Source: Prorocentrum cordatum
Lineage: Eukaryota > Sar > Dinophyceae > Prorocentrales > Prorocentraceae
DNA: 64,000 nucleotides
Direction: 5' to 3'
Assembly: GCA_963575745.1 (NCBI GenBank)
Contig: CAUYUJ010017896.1
Location: 1 to 64,000, forward strand
Under the pieces are notes generated by a model, which worked only from the letters and a program-made list of their open reading frames with translations, was not told the origin of the DNA and ran no database searches. Positions 51,151 through 62,324 of the stretch are shown here, piece after piece (the stretch's first letter is position 1; every line of letters starts with the position of its first letter). A program made the translations under genes and the position numbers.

Positions 51151-51279
51151 GGAGGGGAGGAAGAAGAAGAGGATGGTGGGGGAGGAAGGAGGCGACAACG
51201 ACGACGACACGAGTCAACCAGAAACGCCTTCGCGGATCTTTCGCTCTGGGAGCCTCTTGACGGATTCTTGAAAGCATCG

Positions 51280-51505
51280 TGGGACAACTCTGGGAGCCTT
51301 TTGGGACTCTCTTGGGATCCTCTTGGAGCCCTCTTGGGTGTCTTTGGGGCCGTATCGCTGCCATCCTGGAGTGGATCGATTCAACAGGCTGTCTTCCTGC
51401 ATCAGGTTTGTCCAACTCGCTCTCGGGGCAGTCTTTGAGCCCTGATTGGGCCCTGATTGGGACTCTCTTGAGCCATCTTGGAGCCACCTCTAGGCTTGAG
51501 AGGCA
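51280..51505. repeat. CTCTTGG(G/A) short-period repeat
   Basis: Same motif family as 41093-41285 and 42133-42270. Confidence 0.7.
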
Positions 51506-51955
51506 CATTGGAAACGACTAGGCAAGAAGCCAGCACGCACACAGGACGACGCCAGGTTGTTTGAAGGATTTTGGCCTCTCGGGGGTTCTCCTTGGGGAGT
51601 CGTCCCGTGGCCAGCTGGAACCTTCCTGTGGCGGTCGTGTGGCTTCTTGCTTGATGACATCTTGAGCTATCTCGGATTATCGTGTGCTGCCATGGAAGCG
51701 ATCTTGGGCGATCCGGTGCCATCGTGGGGTCCTTATCAAAAGCCCAACCAACGTGATCTCGGGGTGCCCGCTCATGATGCAGATTTAGCCGTCACGTGCT
51801 CTTCGCAGTGTTTTTTTGGCAGGAACGGTGATCGTTGTCTTAATACTCAGGGCGGTAACGCGTGTTACCTCCCTCCCAGACCCCCCTACCCTGTAACGGC
51901 AATGCTTGCAAACCAGATTCAAGCGTGAATCTTTGCAGCTTCCAAAGAACACTGT
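51506..51955. other. Unique sequence
   Basis: No gene or repeat recognised. Confidence 0.45.
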
Positions 51956-52475
51956 AAGGAGTACACAGGCTCTCTGGCGCACGCAGGCATTAGCGTTCCT
52001 CGCGCCTTTGTCGCGTCCGTGGTTCGTAGCAGTCCCCCGGCGCACTGTGGCGCTCACAGGTGCAACGTGGTGCTCGCAAGCTTTTTAATGCGCCCACTGT
52101 CACGTTTGGAGTTGTGTTGCACACACAGGCATTGTGGTCCACCGAGTCTTTGTGGTGTGCACAGGCGCTGTGTTACACATGGTTGTTGTGGTTTACGCAG
52201 GCGCTGTGATGTACATAAGCGTTCTGGTGCGCGCAGGCACCGTGGCGTACACTGGCGCTGTTGCGCACGCGGCTGCTGCAGTGTATACAGGCACTGCGGT
52301 GTAACAAGCGACGTGGTGCTGTGGTGCGCCCAGCTGCTGTAGTGTGCGGAGGCACTGTGGTATACGCAGGCGGCGCTGTGTTGCACGCAGACATTGGGCA
52401 TTATCCTGTACACAGGGACTGGCACGCAGGCATTGGGCATTGTCGTGTATACAGGGACATTTGTGCACACGGACG
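51956..52475. repeat. Degenerate minisatellite, ~24-bp period
   Basis: About 20 diverged units of the form GG(T/C)(G/A)(T/C)GCGCAGGC(G/A)CTGTG. The last two units are nearly identical (ACGCAGGCATTGGGCATT or its variant). Confidence 0.75.
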
Positions 52476-53035
52476 ATTGATGTGCTGGTGTTCGGACTCA
52501 CCCTGGCAGGTGCACGCCGCGGCCGCTGTTACGGGTACCCCCACGCCCAGCCACCCCCCCGGGTAACACGCATTACTATCCTTGAAAAAAGAACGATCGC
52601 GTGGTCCTTGGTTGGCCGCTGGTCATGAGGGGAAGGTATTTTCATTGTGAAGGAGCAGTGGTAAACGCGTCCCCGAAAGGGAAGGAGCAAGGAACTCTTC
52701 AAGCCATCTGCGCCCAGTTGGCCGGTGACACGGTCGCTCCGTCTCACTGCGGGTGGGGGAGGAGGACCGGAGTAAACCCAAGATGCATCAGCGATGCTGC
52801 AACACACACCCTCCCGATGCATCAGCGATGCGTCAACACACCGTCCCGTCCCAAGTCCCTTCCCCCTGCGTCGTCGCAAGGCTTCGCCTTCAGTGCCAGG
52901 AGGAGGAGAGGAGGAGCAGGAGGAAGAGCAGGAGGATGATGCGGAGGAGGAGGAAACGGGTGCAGCGGCGGGAAACGGGTGAGGAGGAAGACGACTCGGC
53001 GGCGGCGACGACAGTGGGATGGCGGAGCCCCCCAC
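52476..53035. other. Unique sequence with a short GATGCATCAGCGATGC duplication
   Basis: GATGCATCAGCGATGC occurs at about 52782 and 52816, recalling the GCATCGCCGATGC units at 24.8 kb. No gene supported. Confidence 0.5.
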
Positions 53036-53039
53036 CTCG

Positions 53040-53483
53040 CTCCTCCCCCTCCTCCTCCTCCTCTCCTCCTCCTCCTCCTCCTCCCTCCTCCTCTACCTCC
53101 TCCTCCTCCTCCTCCTCCTCCTCCTCGCTCCTCCCCATCCCTCCTCAGCCCCTCCTCCCCCTCCCCCTCCTCAACATCCTACCTCCTCCCCTCCTCCTCC
53201 TCCCTCCTACTCCTCCTCCTCCTCTCCTCCCCTCCCCCTCCTCCTCCTCCTCCTCCTCCTCCTCCCCCTCCCCTCGTTCTCCCCCTCCCCCTCGTCCTCC
53301 TCCTCCTCCTCTCCTCCTCCTCCTCCTCCTCCTCCTCCTCCTCCTCCTCCTCCTCCTCCTCCTCCTCCTCCTCCTCCTCCTCCTCCTCCTCCCCCTCCTC
53401 CTCTCCTCCCCCCCTCCTCCTCCTCCTCCTCCTCCTCCTCCTTCCCCTCCTCCCCTCCTCCTCCTCCTCCCCTCCTCCTCCTC

Positions 53484-53512
<29 letters not shown>
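53040..53512. repeat. (TCC)n tract
   Basis: About 470 bases of TCC with CCC and CTC interruptions. Confidence 0.97.
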
Positions 53513-53516
<4 letters not shown>

Positions 53517-53679
53517 ACCTGCGGCCCCGCGCAGGGCGCGCAGCGCCTTCAGACCCTCCGGCCTCCCCCCGGCGACGTGCGCGTGCAGCGGCGCCGGCGG
53601 CCTGCGGAGCGCCGTCGCCGCCATCGCCGCCGCCGCCGCCGCCGTCGGCATCGGCGGCGGCGGCGTCGGCGTCGGCGTT

Positions 53680-53739
<60 letters not shown>

Positions 53740-53800
53740 GGCCTCGGCGTCGGCCTCGTCGTCGTCGTCGTCGGCTTTGGCCGGCATTCGGAGGTTTCGT
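53513..53800. repeat. (GCC)n/(GTC)n trinucleotide region
   Basis: After ~90 unique bases, GCC/GGC then (GTC)n triplets (53620-53775). Confidence 0.9.
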
Positions 53801-54060
53801 TGGCGTTCCCCGGCGGTGTTCGGGCACCGGGGTGATGTCCATCCATCAGAGTGATTTCCATCAGCTGAGCCCTGAGCCGTCCCGAACGGCAGCCCGAGCC
53901 CCGAGGTATGTCTCAAGCGCGATTTGGAGGCGCTCTTGTTTGCCCCATCCTGGAGTGAGGCGGACGGACGGGGGATAGGGACCCGAGGGCTCGCGAGCTC
54001 GCGGGGGATGAGAAGAGAGGCGAGAGATGCGAGGAATGATGATGCGTAGGGCGGTGGAGG

Positions 54061-54515
54061 ACGAGAAGAAGAGTGGAGGCGGAGGAGGAGGAGGAAGAGG
54101 CGGAGGATGATGAGGAGGCGGGGGAGGAGGAGGAGGAGAAGAAGAAGAAGAAGAAGACCAATAATGTGGAGTTTACGGGAGATAGGGGAGGAGAGGAGGA
54201 GGAGAGGAGGAGGAGGGAGGAGGAGGAGGAAGAGGAGGAGACTGTGAGTGAGGAGGATGAGGACGAGGAGGAGTAGGAGGGGAGGATTTTGAGAGGGGAG
54301 AGGAGGATATTAGGAGGAGGAGTCGGATGAGAGAGGAGGAAGGAGGAGGAGAGGAGGAGGAGGGGGGAGGAGGAGGAGGAAGGAAGGAGGAAGGAGAGTG
54401 GGTAGGGAGGGGAGGAGGAGGAGTAGGAGGAGGTGGAGGGAGGATTAGGGCGAGGAAGAGGGAGGAGGAGGAGGAGGAGGAGGAGGAGGAGGAGGAGGAG
54501 GAGGAGGAGGAGGCC
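54061..54515. repeat. (GGA)n tract
   Basis: GGA triplets with AAG, GAT and GTA interruptions. Confidence 0.95.
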
Positions 54516-55080
54516 GTTGTTGCCCGACTCGGGGGCATGCCCCCCCCCCGCCTGGCCCTTGACACAGGGGCGGGGGTCCCGCAGCTGGCAACAGTCAAGC
54601 GAGGCGCCGTGCCGCGCCATGGTGCTCACCCTGGGCGCACTTGGCCGCGGCACCCGAGCCCCAGCCGTCAACATGGGAGGACGAGATGTTTCGGGCCCCC
54701 GTGGGCCCAGGCTCATTTCGGCCATCCGCCGCATTGGCTTCGCGGCCACAGGAGACGACGCCCAGCCCCCGCCTCCGACGCGGCCACGATGGCCGCGACC
54801 ATCCACCCACCCAGCGACCTCCACATGGGGCACGTCGACGAGCTCGAGAACCCTCGGTACGGGGAAGGATTGAGTGAGGAGGAGGATGACGATGACAGCG
54901 ACGCTCTCCCCCACGCCCCCCCTGGGGCCTGACGCCCGACCCGGTGACGACGACGCCCCTCTCCTCCGCGCACTTGCCTTCGCCCCTCCAGGAGTCCGAC
55001 GCTTCTCCCCGCTCCCACGCCGGCACCAAGACCGAGAGGTATCCCCGCCCTGGCGCCCCCTCGTACGCCCAATCATGGTC
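54516..55080. other. Unique island with a possible exon
   Basis: A plus frame ending at 54932 contains MAATIHPPSDLHMGHVDELE and EEEDDDDSDALPHA. This looks protein-like but has no start context, domain or partner exon that I can identify. Confidence 0.3.
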
Positions 55081-56073
55081 CTTCTCCTCCGCCTCCTCCC
55101 CCTCCTCCTCCTCCTCCTCCTCCTCCTCCTCCTCCTCCTCCTCCTCCTCCTCCTCCTCCTTCTCCTCATCCTCCTTCTCGTCATCCTGCTCCTCATCCTC
55201 CTCCTCCTCCTCCTCCTCCTCCTCCTCCTGCTCCTCCTTTTCCTCCTGCTCCTCCTCCTCTTCCTCCTCGTCCTCCTTCTTCTCCCCCTCCTCTTCTTCT
55301 TCCTCCTCTCCTCCTTCCTTCTCCTCTCCTCCTACTCCCGGTCCTCTCTCCCCCCTTCCCCCTCCTCTCCCTCCATGGCCAGCACCACCCTCAGCCCTAC
55401 CGTCCATAGATGAGATTATGAGGAAAGAGGCGGCGATCTTCGCTTCGACCGTGCCACCGGGCTACTGGGCCACCGACGCCAACACGCTAACTGACGCGAC
55501 GATGGGGCTCGCCGCCTGCCGCCCTTCCTCCCGGCGTTGCCCCTACTGCGCCTGCCCCCCGCGCCCCCGACCCCCCCCGCTTTGGCCATTACCCGCCGGC
55601 CTCTCCCGCCGCGACCCCCCACGCAAGGGCTCCTCCTCCTCCTCCCGTCCCGCCTTCTTCTCCTCCTCCTCTTACTCCTCCTCCCCATCCTCCTCCCTCC
55701 CTCCTATCAATTCCCCTCCTCCTCCTCCTATCCTCCTCCTCCCCGCCTCCCTCCTCCTACCCCTCCTCTCTCCTCCTTTTCTTCCTTCTCTCACCCTCCC
55801 CCTTCCCTCCTCCTCCTCCACCTCCTCCTCCGCCTCCCTCCTCACATCCTCCTCCTCCTCCTCCTCCTCCTCCTCCTCCTCCTCCTCCTCCTCCTCCTCC
55901 TCCTCATCCTCCCCTCCCCCTCCTACCCTCATCCTCATCTCATCCTCATCACTCCATCCTCGTCCTCCCCCTCCCCCTCCTTTTCTCCCCTCCCCCTCCT
56001 CTCCTCCTCTCCTCCTCATCCTTTTCTCCTCCTCTCCCCCTCCCCCTTCCCCTCCTCCTCCCCCTCCCCCTTC
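55081..56073. repeat. (TCC)n tracts at the 5' boundary of LINE-B
   Basis: TCC repeats 55085-55335 and 55630-56070 separated by ~300 unique bases. The unique part holds a protein-like stretch IDEIMRKEAAIFASTVPPGY at about 55405-55465 of unknown origin. The last TCC/CCC run abuts the DinoSL. Confidence 0.9.
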
Positions 56074-56095
56074 TCCGTAGCCATTTTGGCTCAAG
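56074..56095 (+). other. Complete dinoflagellate spliced leader at the LINE-B 5' end
   Basis: TCCGTAGCCATT then TTGGCTCAAG, identical to the copy at LINE-A. Preceded directly by a pyrimidine-rich (TCC/CCC) run and followed by TAAACCG, so it is not an SL RNA gene. Confidence 0.95.
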
Positions 56096-56217
56096 TAAAC
56101 CGTTCTGCACAAGTTGTGGTTGCTGTCACCGACACTTCAGAGCGGCTGGGTGACAGCGAGTCATTTTGGCTCCCGTCGCTCAGCACGAGTCAAGATTCCC
56201 CACCAGCTGACGCCGCC

Positions 56218-57390
56218 ATGTCTGGGCGTGGTGAGGGGGCGGTCAATCGTTGGAACCGTTCTCGTCGTTCTCGTGCTGACCATCCGCCCCTCCAGCCTGG
56301 TCTTCAACTTGGAGGCAAAGGATCTGGGAAAGGAGGCTTCCCTCCGCCCCAGCCCAAGGCGCAGGGCCGTTGGGTCTGCGGCCAGTGCGGATGCAAGAAG
56401 AATCTATTGTCGTGGATTTGGTGCAAGCGCTGTAAGGCGCCTTGGACCCCGACTTGTGAATGGCTTTTTACCCTCCCAGCAATGATGGATCTGGTCACAA
56501 AGCCAAGCCGATTGCTTTGGAAGGTCTTTCTCCTGATGAAATCGATCAACTTGCTGTGCTCCTCGAGAAGGGAGGGGACATGGAGGGCGGAGCTAAGCAC
56601 CGTTCCGTGGCTCAGGATCGTCGCCAGCCTTTGCCCTCGCAGTCTTTGCAGTTTCAGGTCAACAGTGCACACAGCAAGCTCAGACAGACTGAGAAGAGGC
56701 TCCAGGCCGCTCTCTCCAAGTACGAGGAAATGGACAGTGCCCTCCGTCGTCAGCGAGACGAAGTCTCCAGCCTTCGAGATGAGCTGCAGGCGGCGGAGGA
56801 CTTACACAAGACTCTCATTGGTAAGCTTGCTCGTGAGCATTCTAGTGGAGGTGCAGTTCTCTCAGTCAAGGACATCCTGGACGGCAAGGAGGATGTCCTC
56901 ACCATCGACGTCGGTCTTCTCAATGTGGACGACACCGAGTATGAAGTTGTTCCCCCTGCTGATCGTGAAGAGCTCGATCGCAGGTCCAAGCAGCTGGCAG
57001 ATGGGGTCAAGCAGATGTGCACCTCCCTCTTCAAGCAAGCCAGCGACGAAGCCAAGAAGGTTCGAGAATAACATGACAAGCACCTACGCCGTCTCGCGGC
57101 CAAGCGCAGACGTGGTGAAGCTCCACCTCCAGCACCAGGTGGAGCAGCAGCTGCAGCAGACGGCGGAGTCGGTGGAGGTGGAGGCGCAGCGCCCGCAACG
57201 CCAGCGGCAGCGCCGCGCAGTGCGAGCGCAGCGCCCGCGGCGCCCAGCGGAGGAGCAGCAGCGGCAGGAGCTGCTGCTCCAGCGAAGGCGCCAGCGCCAG
57301 CGCAACCTGAGCTTGCGCGTGAGCCCACCACAGCGGAGCTCAGAGCCCGCACGGATGCAGCACTCGCTGCATCCGCTCCTGCTTCAGGTG
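56218..57390 (+). pseudogene. LINE-B ORF1, zinc finger and coiled coil, disrupted
   Basis: ATG 56218 (MSGRGEGAVNRWNRSRRSRA). A basic N-terminus is followed by a C-x2-C...C-x2-C finger (WVCGQCGCKKNLLSWIWCKR, CKAPW), the same finger plus APW as in LINE-A. A frameshift at about 56440-56460 moves to the frame GLSPDEIDQLAVLLEKGG. A coiled coil follows (LRQTEKRLQAALSKYEEMDS, SLRDELQAAEDLHKTL) and then an acidic part (VLTIDVGLLNVDDTEYEVV). An in-frame TAA at 57069-57071 precedes a basic stretch (HLRRLAAKRRRGEAPP) and an Ala/Pro/Gly tail to about 57390, which corresponds to the tail of LINE-A ORF1. So the TAA is premature. Roles as for LINE-A ORF1. Confidence 0.8.
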
Positions 57391-57428
57391 AGCCCCCCCC
57401 CCTGCGCGGGCCACCTAGCAGGGGGGGG

Positions 57429-58502
57429 TTGGCAATCGCAAGTTTCACACATCTCCATTTGCCTGTCGGCAGTTTTTCCGTCGTTCCCTCCGTGCTCGCG
57501 ACGTCCGCTGCCAAGGCCGAGGGGGGCCTTAGGAATGCGGTGCGTCACGCGTTGTGGAGGTCGCAACGAGTTTTGTCGGAAGGTTGCCCGGACATAGGAT
57601 CTCTGCAGGCCTCCGAGTCGGAGTCTGCCAGTTTTGTTTGCCCTAAGGTCGCCTATCCTGCGTTGGCTTCCCCTGGGCCCGACGCTCCTGTTGTTGTGGT
57701 GCCTGGCCCCGGGATCCCCACGGCCCCTCCTTCCTCGCCTGTGACCCCTAGTCCCGCGTGCGGCTCCAAGGGTTCTGACGGGCTGAGCTCGATCGAGTTG
57801 ACTGTTCGCAGCATCAGCTGCAACAGCTGGGGCACCCTGAAGAAGATGCTTCCTGGCACGCCTGCTCATGCTCTCCTGATCCAGGAGCATGGGTTAGCGC
57901 CCAGTGGGGAAATACACGTCGCCTCTCAGCGGAGTGCTCCCAATGGCTGGAAGAGCTTGTGGGCCCCAGCTGTGTTGACGGAGGGAGGCACTTCGGGAGG
58001 CACTGCGGTGTTTGCTAAATCCTTCCTCGGTCTTTACCCCCCCCCCCCCCCCCCCCCCCGAGGGGCGCATTGTAGCTGAGGGCCATCTCTCTCAAGCGAC
58101 GGTGCAGATCCCAGGAGGTTTCACCTTTGATGCTTTCTCGGTCTATCTCTACGACAGTGAAGGCACCTCAGATCGCAACATGGATCTCCTCTGCCAGCTT
58201 GGTGTCCATGCGGATGCTGTTGCTGCCTCGTTTGTTATAGGAGGAGATGCCAACATGCCCCCAGACAAGCTCCTGTCCACTAAGTTTGTTTCGGAGCTGC
58301 AGGGTCAATTGATCCTCGCGCCCGGCCACGCTCATTTCGGCAAAGGGGGGCCCGTCCACCCTTGACTTCTTCATCTGTAGCGGAGGCCTTGGCAAAGCCT
58401 TCAAGAGTTGTTCGGTTGTCCATGGCGCTATCTTGAGCCCTCATCGCCCTGTTGTTTAGCCTTCTACAAGTCCCCTGCGTCGTTGAAAGCTCTTTGTTTC
58501 AG
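57429..58502 (+). pseudogene. LINE-B ORF2, EEP endonuclease domain, disrupted
   Basis: Motifs in order: SISCNSWGTL (Asn motif), LLIQEHG (catalytic Glu), GGTAVFAK, then a 23-base C run (58037-58059) that shifts the frame. They continue with SVYLYDSEG, FVIGGDANMPP (GDFN-like), another shift near 58345, STLDFFICSGG (Asp motif), HGAILSPHRPVV (final His) and a one-base loss at about 58456. The endonuclease nicks the target DNA to prime reverse transcription in this class. All catalytic motifs can be seen but no single frame holds them. Confidence 0.82.
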
Positions 58503-60560
58503 GACCCCCCCCCCCTCTTCCCAGGGAGCCCGTGTTTGGCCCCCGTCCCGAGCCCCCAGATTGGACTCGCGTCATCGCTCGCGCGCAGGCTGGCCTCGAT
58601 GCAGTCGCCGCTGGTGGTGCCGCCAAAGCGCTTAGTCATTCATCGCCAGGCTACGCAGCCTGGGCCGATTTAGCCGAGGCTGAGCTGGTGCAGATTGCGG
58701 GGGCGGAGCTGGCGGTCAAGGGCACGAGGAGCAAAGGGCCCCAGCTTATGTGGAAGAGTGTTGAGGGAAGGGACGGGCAACCCAGGCATCCAGAGCATCA
58801 CACCATCATGTGGCTGCTAGCTCAGTTCCGCGCCTGCCTTAGTCTGCACAGTTCGGACCAAGGTGCAGGCGCGCAAGCTTCGGGGATAGGCGCTTTGCCC
58901 TGTGATCCGCCTGCCTCGGTCAAGCGTCACTCTGCCATGTTCTCTTGCACTTTTGAAAGAGTGCATGATTTGGTCTCGTCTCTAGGAGGCAGACAGATGA
59001 CGGCTGATCAGCTTGAAGCTGCTCACAATCTCTCTGGATCTATTTCAGGTGCTGCCTCCCAGGCGGAGGCCTCTTTTAAGACGCGTTCTCAGGCTGATTG
59101 GCGAGCGTGGCTTACTAAGGGCATCGACCAGGGTGCTCGTAATGTCCATGCTATCGCCAAGGATCCCACCCCATGGGTTCCCACCACTACTCTGTCGCGC
59201 GATGGGGTTGTAGTGGCTGACCCTCTCAGCTCACTGGCCAGTGAAGGGGATAAGTTTTCCAAGTTTTGGGGGGCTGGTGTCGGCAACCTTGTTCCCCCTT
59301 CTCTTGTGACCCCTCTTCCCCGTGCCACTCCCGAAGAACTCAGGGCGGTTAGTAAAACATATAAGAAGATCTCTGCCGTCACTTATGATGGATTTGATTG
59401 TAGGCATTTCCAGCACTTGAGTGAGGACGGTCTTATTTCGCTCGGCATGCTTTTTGAGCTGATGGAATCTCCCGGCCAGCTGCCCAGCCAGATCAGTGCT
59501 GTTCTTCTTGCTATGCTCACGAAACCCACGGGTGGCTACAGGCCGATAGGGGTGTTCTGCTCTTGGTACAGAGTGTGGGGCCGTCTTCGACGGCCCCATG
59601 CTCTGTCCTGGGAGCAGCAACACCCCCGCCGGTACTGGGCGGCTGGTGCTTTTCGCGGAGCTTCGGATGTTGTGTGGAAGCAGTCAGTTCGGGCTGAAGC
59701 TGGCACCTCCAGAAGTGAATGCAGTGCGAGTGCTTTTTTACGACATGCTGAAGTATTACGAAACTCTTCACCTCGGCACCCTTGAAGCCCGCTGTGCCCA
59801 GGTGGATTTCCCTCAAGCGCTCACTCGGCTCACCCTCGTCGCCTTTCGTTGCAGCAGGTTCGTCTCGTTTGCTGGCATCCTGGACGGCCCTCATTTCGTG
59901 GGCAATGAAGTGATAGCTGGGTGTAGTATGACCACTACTCATATCAGAAGTGTATGCTATGTCCTCTTTTGATATCATCCCCTCCATTCTTTCCCTGGAG
60001 TTTGATGTGTGCATCGATGACACGAGTACATCTTGTACTGGCACTCGTCAGCATGTTGTCTCTAGTCTTGTCTCTGCCACTGCTGCCCTTCATCATGCCA
60101 TCACTGCCCCTGACATGATGACTTGCCAACTTTCGTTAGACAAGGTTTGTACTGTTGCCTCGTGTAAGTCTCTTGGTCGTGATCTTGCCTCTGCGCTCGG
60201 CCAGCTGGGAGGCAGGGTCACCGATTCTACGGTCAACCTCGGTGTGGATTACACCGCTGGAGCTGCTGCGCGCGTTTCTGGACGCTGCTCCAAGCTCAAA
60301 GCCCGCGTGGCCTTGGCTGGGAGGAAAGCTCGCCGTCTCAAGCGTCAGTCAGGCACCATTGGTCGCAGAGCTCTGAGAGTGCGCGCGCGCGGTCCTCTCC
60401 CTGGCGGGACGTACCGCGCGGACATTCTTGGAGAGAGTGATCAGGTCCTGCTGACGATGCGAAGGCAAGCCTTCTCGACGGTCAGACCTTTCTCTACAGG
60501 CGTTCTCCCACGGCCGTCAGTTTATTGTCTGACGACCCTTGCAGGCGCGCTGCCTTGCCT
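58503..60560 (+). pseudogene. LINE-B ORF2, reverse transcriptase domain, disrupted
   Basis: A C run at 58505-58517 shifts into the long frame (from about 58532) with the linker and finger region. RT motifs: KPTGGYRPIGVFCSWYRVW (motif 1-2), frameshift at about 59695, FYDMLKYYETLHL (motif A), EVIAGCSMTTTH (motif B), frameshift at about 59945, FDVCIDDTSTS (motif C, with IDD in place of the usual Y-x-DD). The thumb region (LDKVCTVASCKSLGRDLASA) runs on to a further shift at about 60550. The D-K-Y-Y motif A and CIDD motif C differ from LINE-A (LDIQKFYDN, FVDD), supporting separate lineages. Confidence 0.85.
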
Positions 60561-62324
60561 GCGCCCCGTTGCTGAGGTGGAGCAAAGAGATTTGGTTAGC
60601 CCAGACTCGTGTGCATCCGTTCCCCATCCGGCATCCTGAGTTGAGGAGAAATTGGCAGTCAGTCTTTGCTCTTCCTCGCTTCGCCTGGCCTACTGTTCGT
60701 GGCCCCCTCTCGGCGCCCAGGCTCACGCTCGTGCGCCTCGGATGGACCATGGGCGACTACATCGCGATAACGGACGATCGAGGTTACAAGTTTAGTTTGG
60801 GCCTCACCCCCCCCCGAGCCTTTTGGAAACCTTGTGTAAAGATGCTTATCGCAGGGGGCTGGAAAGGGACTTGGGAGCAAAATGTGACTTGGATTGCAGA
60901 GTTTGCCTCGACGTGCCTAAAGCCGCCATTCAAAGTGAAAAGCCCCCCCCTGCGCAGAGGGGGTGGATTAGAGCCTGTTCGCGCGACGCCATCTGGACTG
61001 CTGACAGAGCGTTGTCTCGTGGATATCAGGTTGACGAACTTTGTCCGCTCTGTCGGCAGGCCCCCGACAGCATCTTCCACAGGCTGCGGCAGTGCTCTTT
61101 CGGCGCGGTGGAGCAGCTGCGTGCTCAGCTGGCCCCCGCCTCGGTAGTTGCTGATTCCGCTCGTGTCTGGGCTGTTGAGGCCGACAGCCACGCGGTCGCT
61201 TTGTATACCCGAGGAGCTTTCGCTCACCCCGCCGACGCGTTGCCGCGTCCCGCCCTGGAAGGCACCAATGCCCTGCATTACGCTTGGCACGTGGATGAGC
61301 TCGAAAGCCCCGATGGCCCCTTTTCCCCGCTAATGGTAGGATGTGGGGTCACCGGTTCCTCGATGGGTCCTGCCAGCGCCACGTTGTTCAAGAACTTTCT
61401 CGCGCTGCTTGGTGCATTTCCATGAATTCGGATGACGGGAAGTGCCGTGGAGAGGTCAGAGGCCTAGTCTGGGCCCACTTCCCCCAGACACCACAAGCCG
61501 CTGAGTACTCTGCCAGATGTGTCGTTGCTCAGTTTGTTTGCTATCCCTCGGTCTTATATAGTGATTGTGCTAACGTTGTGCGCCACTCGTTGCAGCCCAT
61601 TCCCGAGCGCTACTCGGGCAAGCGCTCATATTCAGGCATGATTTTAAATGCGAATAATGAGGAAGGAGATAAAACTCAGTCCATCGTCAAGGTCAAGGCT
61701 CACCGAGACGTGGACGAAGAAGGCATCTCCGTGCGTGAAAAAATTCTGCGCCTAGGTAATAGAGATGCAGATGCTGGTGCCAAGCATGGCCTCCAGCTAC
61801 ACCCTTCTGATGCAGCATTAAATTCGGAAGTAGACGCTTTAGTGACTGTTGCCCGTGCCTACTGCATTCTTGCTGCCAATCTGGTGCCGCTCTGGCCTAC
61901 GTTGTCGTTACACGTTCCCTGTGTGCCTGTGCTTGCTGCCCCTTGCCACCCTCAGACCTCACACGCCTGGAAGAAGTGGTCTGGAATTTGGAGGTGCCCC
62001 CAGTGCTTGCTCGGCAAAAGGTCCCCGCAAGAGCCCCCTCCAGGCAGGTGTAGCAATAGGTCTAAGTTAGACGAGAATGTTCTCCAAAGTTTAGGGCATA
62101 GAGTCATAACATTTCATTGTTCAGGTGGCTCTGTGCTTTTCATATGTGTGCGTTGCAAATGTCACTCGGCTGCAAGCAGGGTCAAAGGCCTTGGAGAGCG
62201 GTGCGAGGGTAAACCATCCAGACGTGCTCGGACTGGCTGGAATTACCTCTGCCGCGGCTTGCATCCCCACGAAAAACGTCGGCCAGTGACAGTTTCTATT
62301 GATGATGTGCTCGAACTGTTCTAA
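60561..62324 (+). pseudogene. LINE-B ORF2, zinc knuckle, RNase H and C-terminal domain
   Basis: After a poly-C shift at about 60810 the frame shows CPLCRQAPDSIFHRLRQC (C-x2-C-x7-H-x4-C). A shift at about 61340 leads to RNase H motifs: HRFLDGSCQRH (Asp), AEYSARC (Glu), LYSDCANVV (Asp) and KVKAHRD with GNRDADAGAKHG (Asp). The C-terminal zinc domain follows (WRCPQCLLG, FICVRCKCHSAA) with CRGLHPHE near the end, parallel to GLHPSR in LINE-A. Stop at 62322-62324. Confidence 0.85.

Noticed and set aside
52753-53978. Pro/Ser/Leu-rich frames over 290-360 residues
   Set aside because: (TCC)n and (GTC)n translations.
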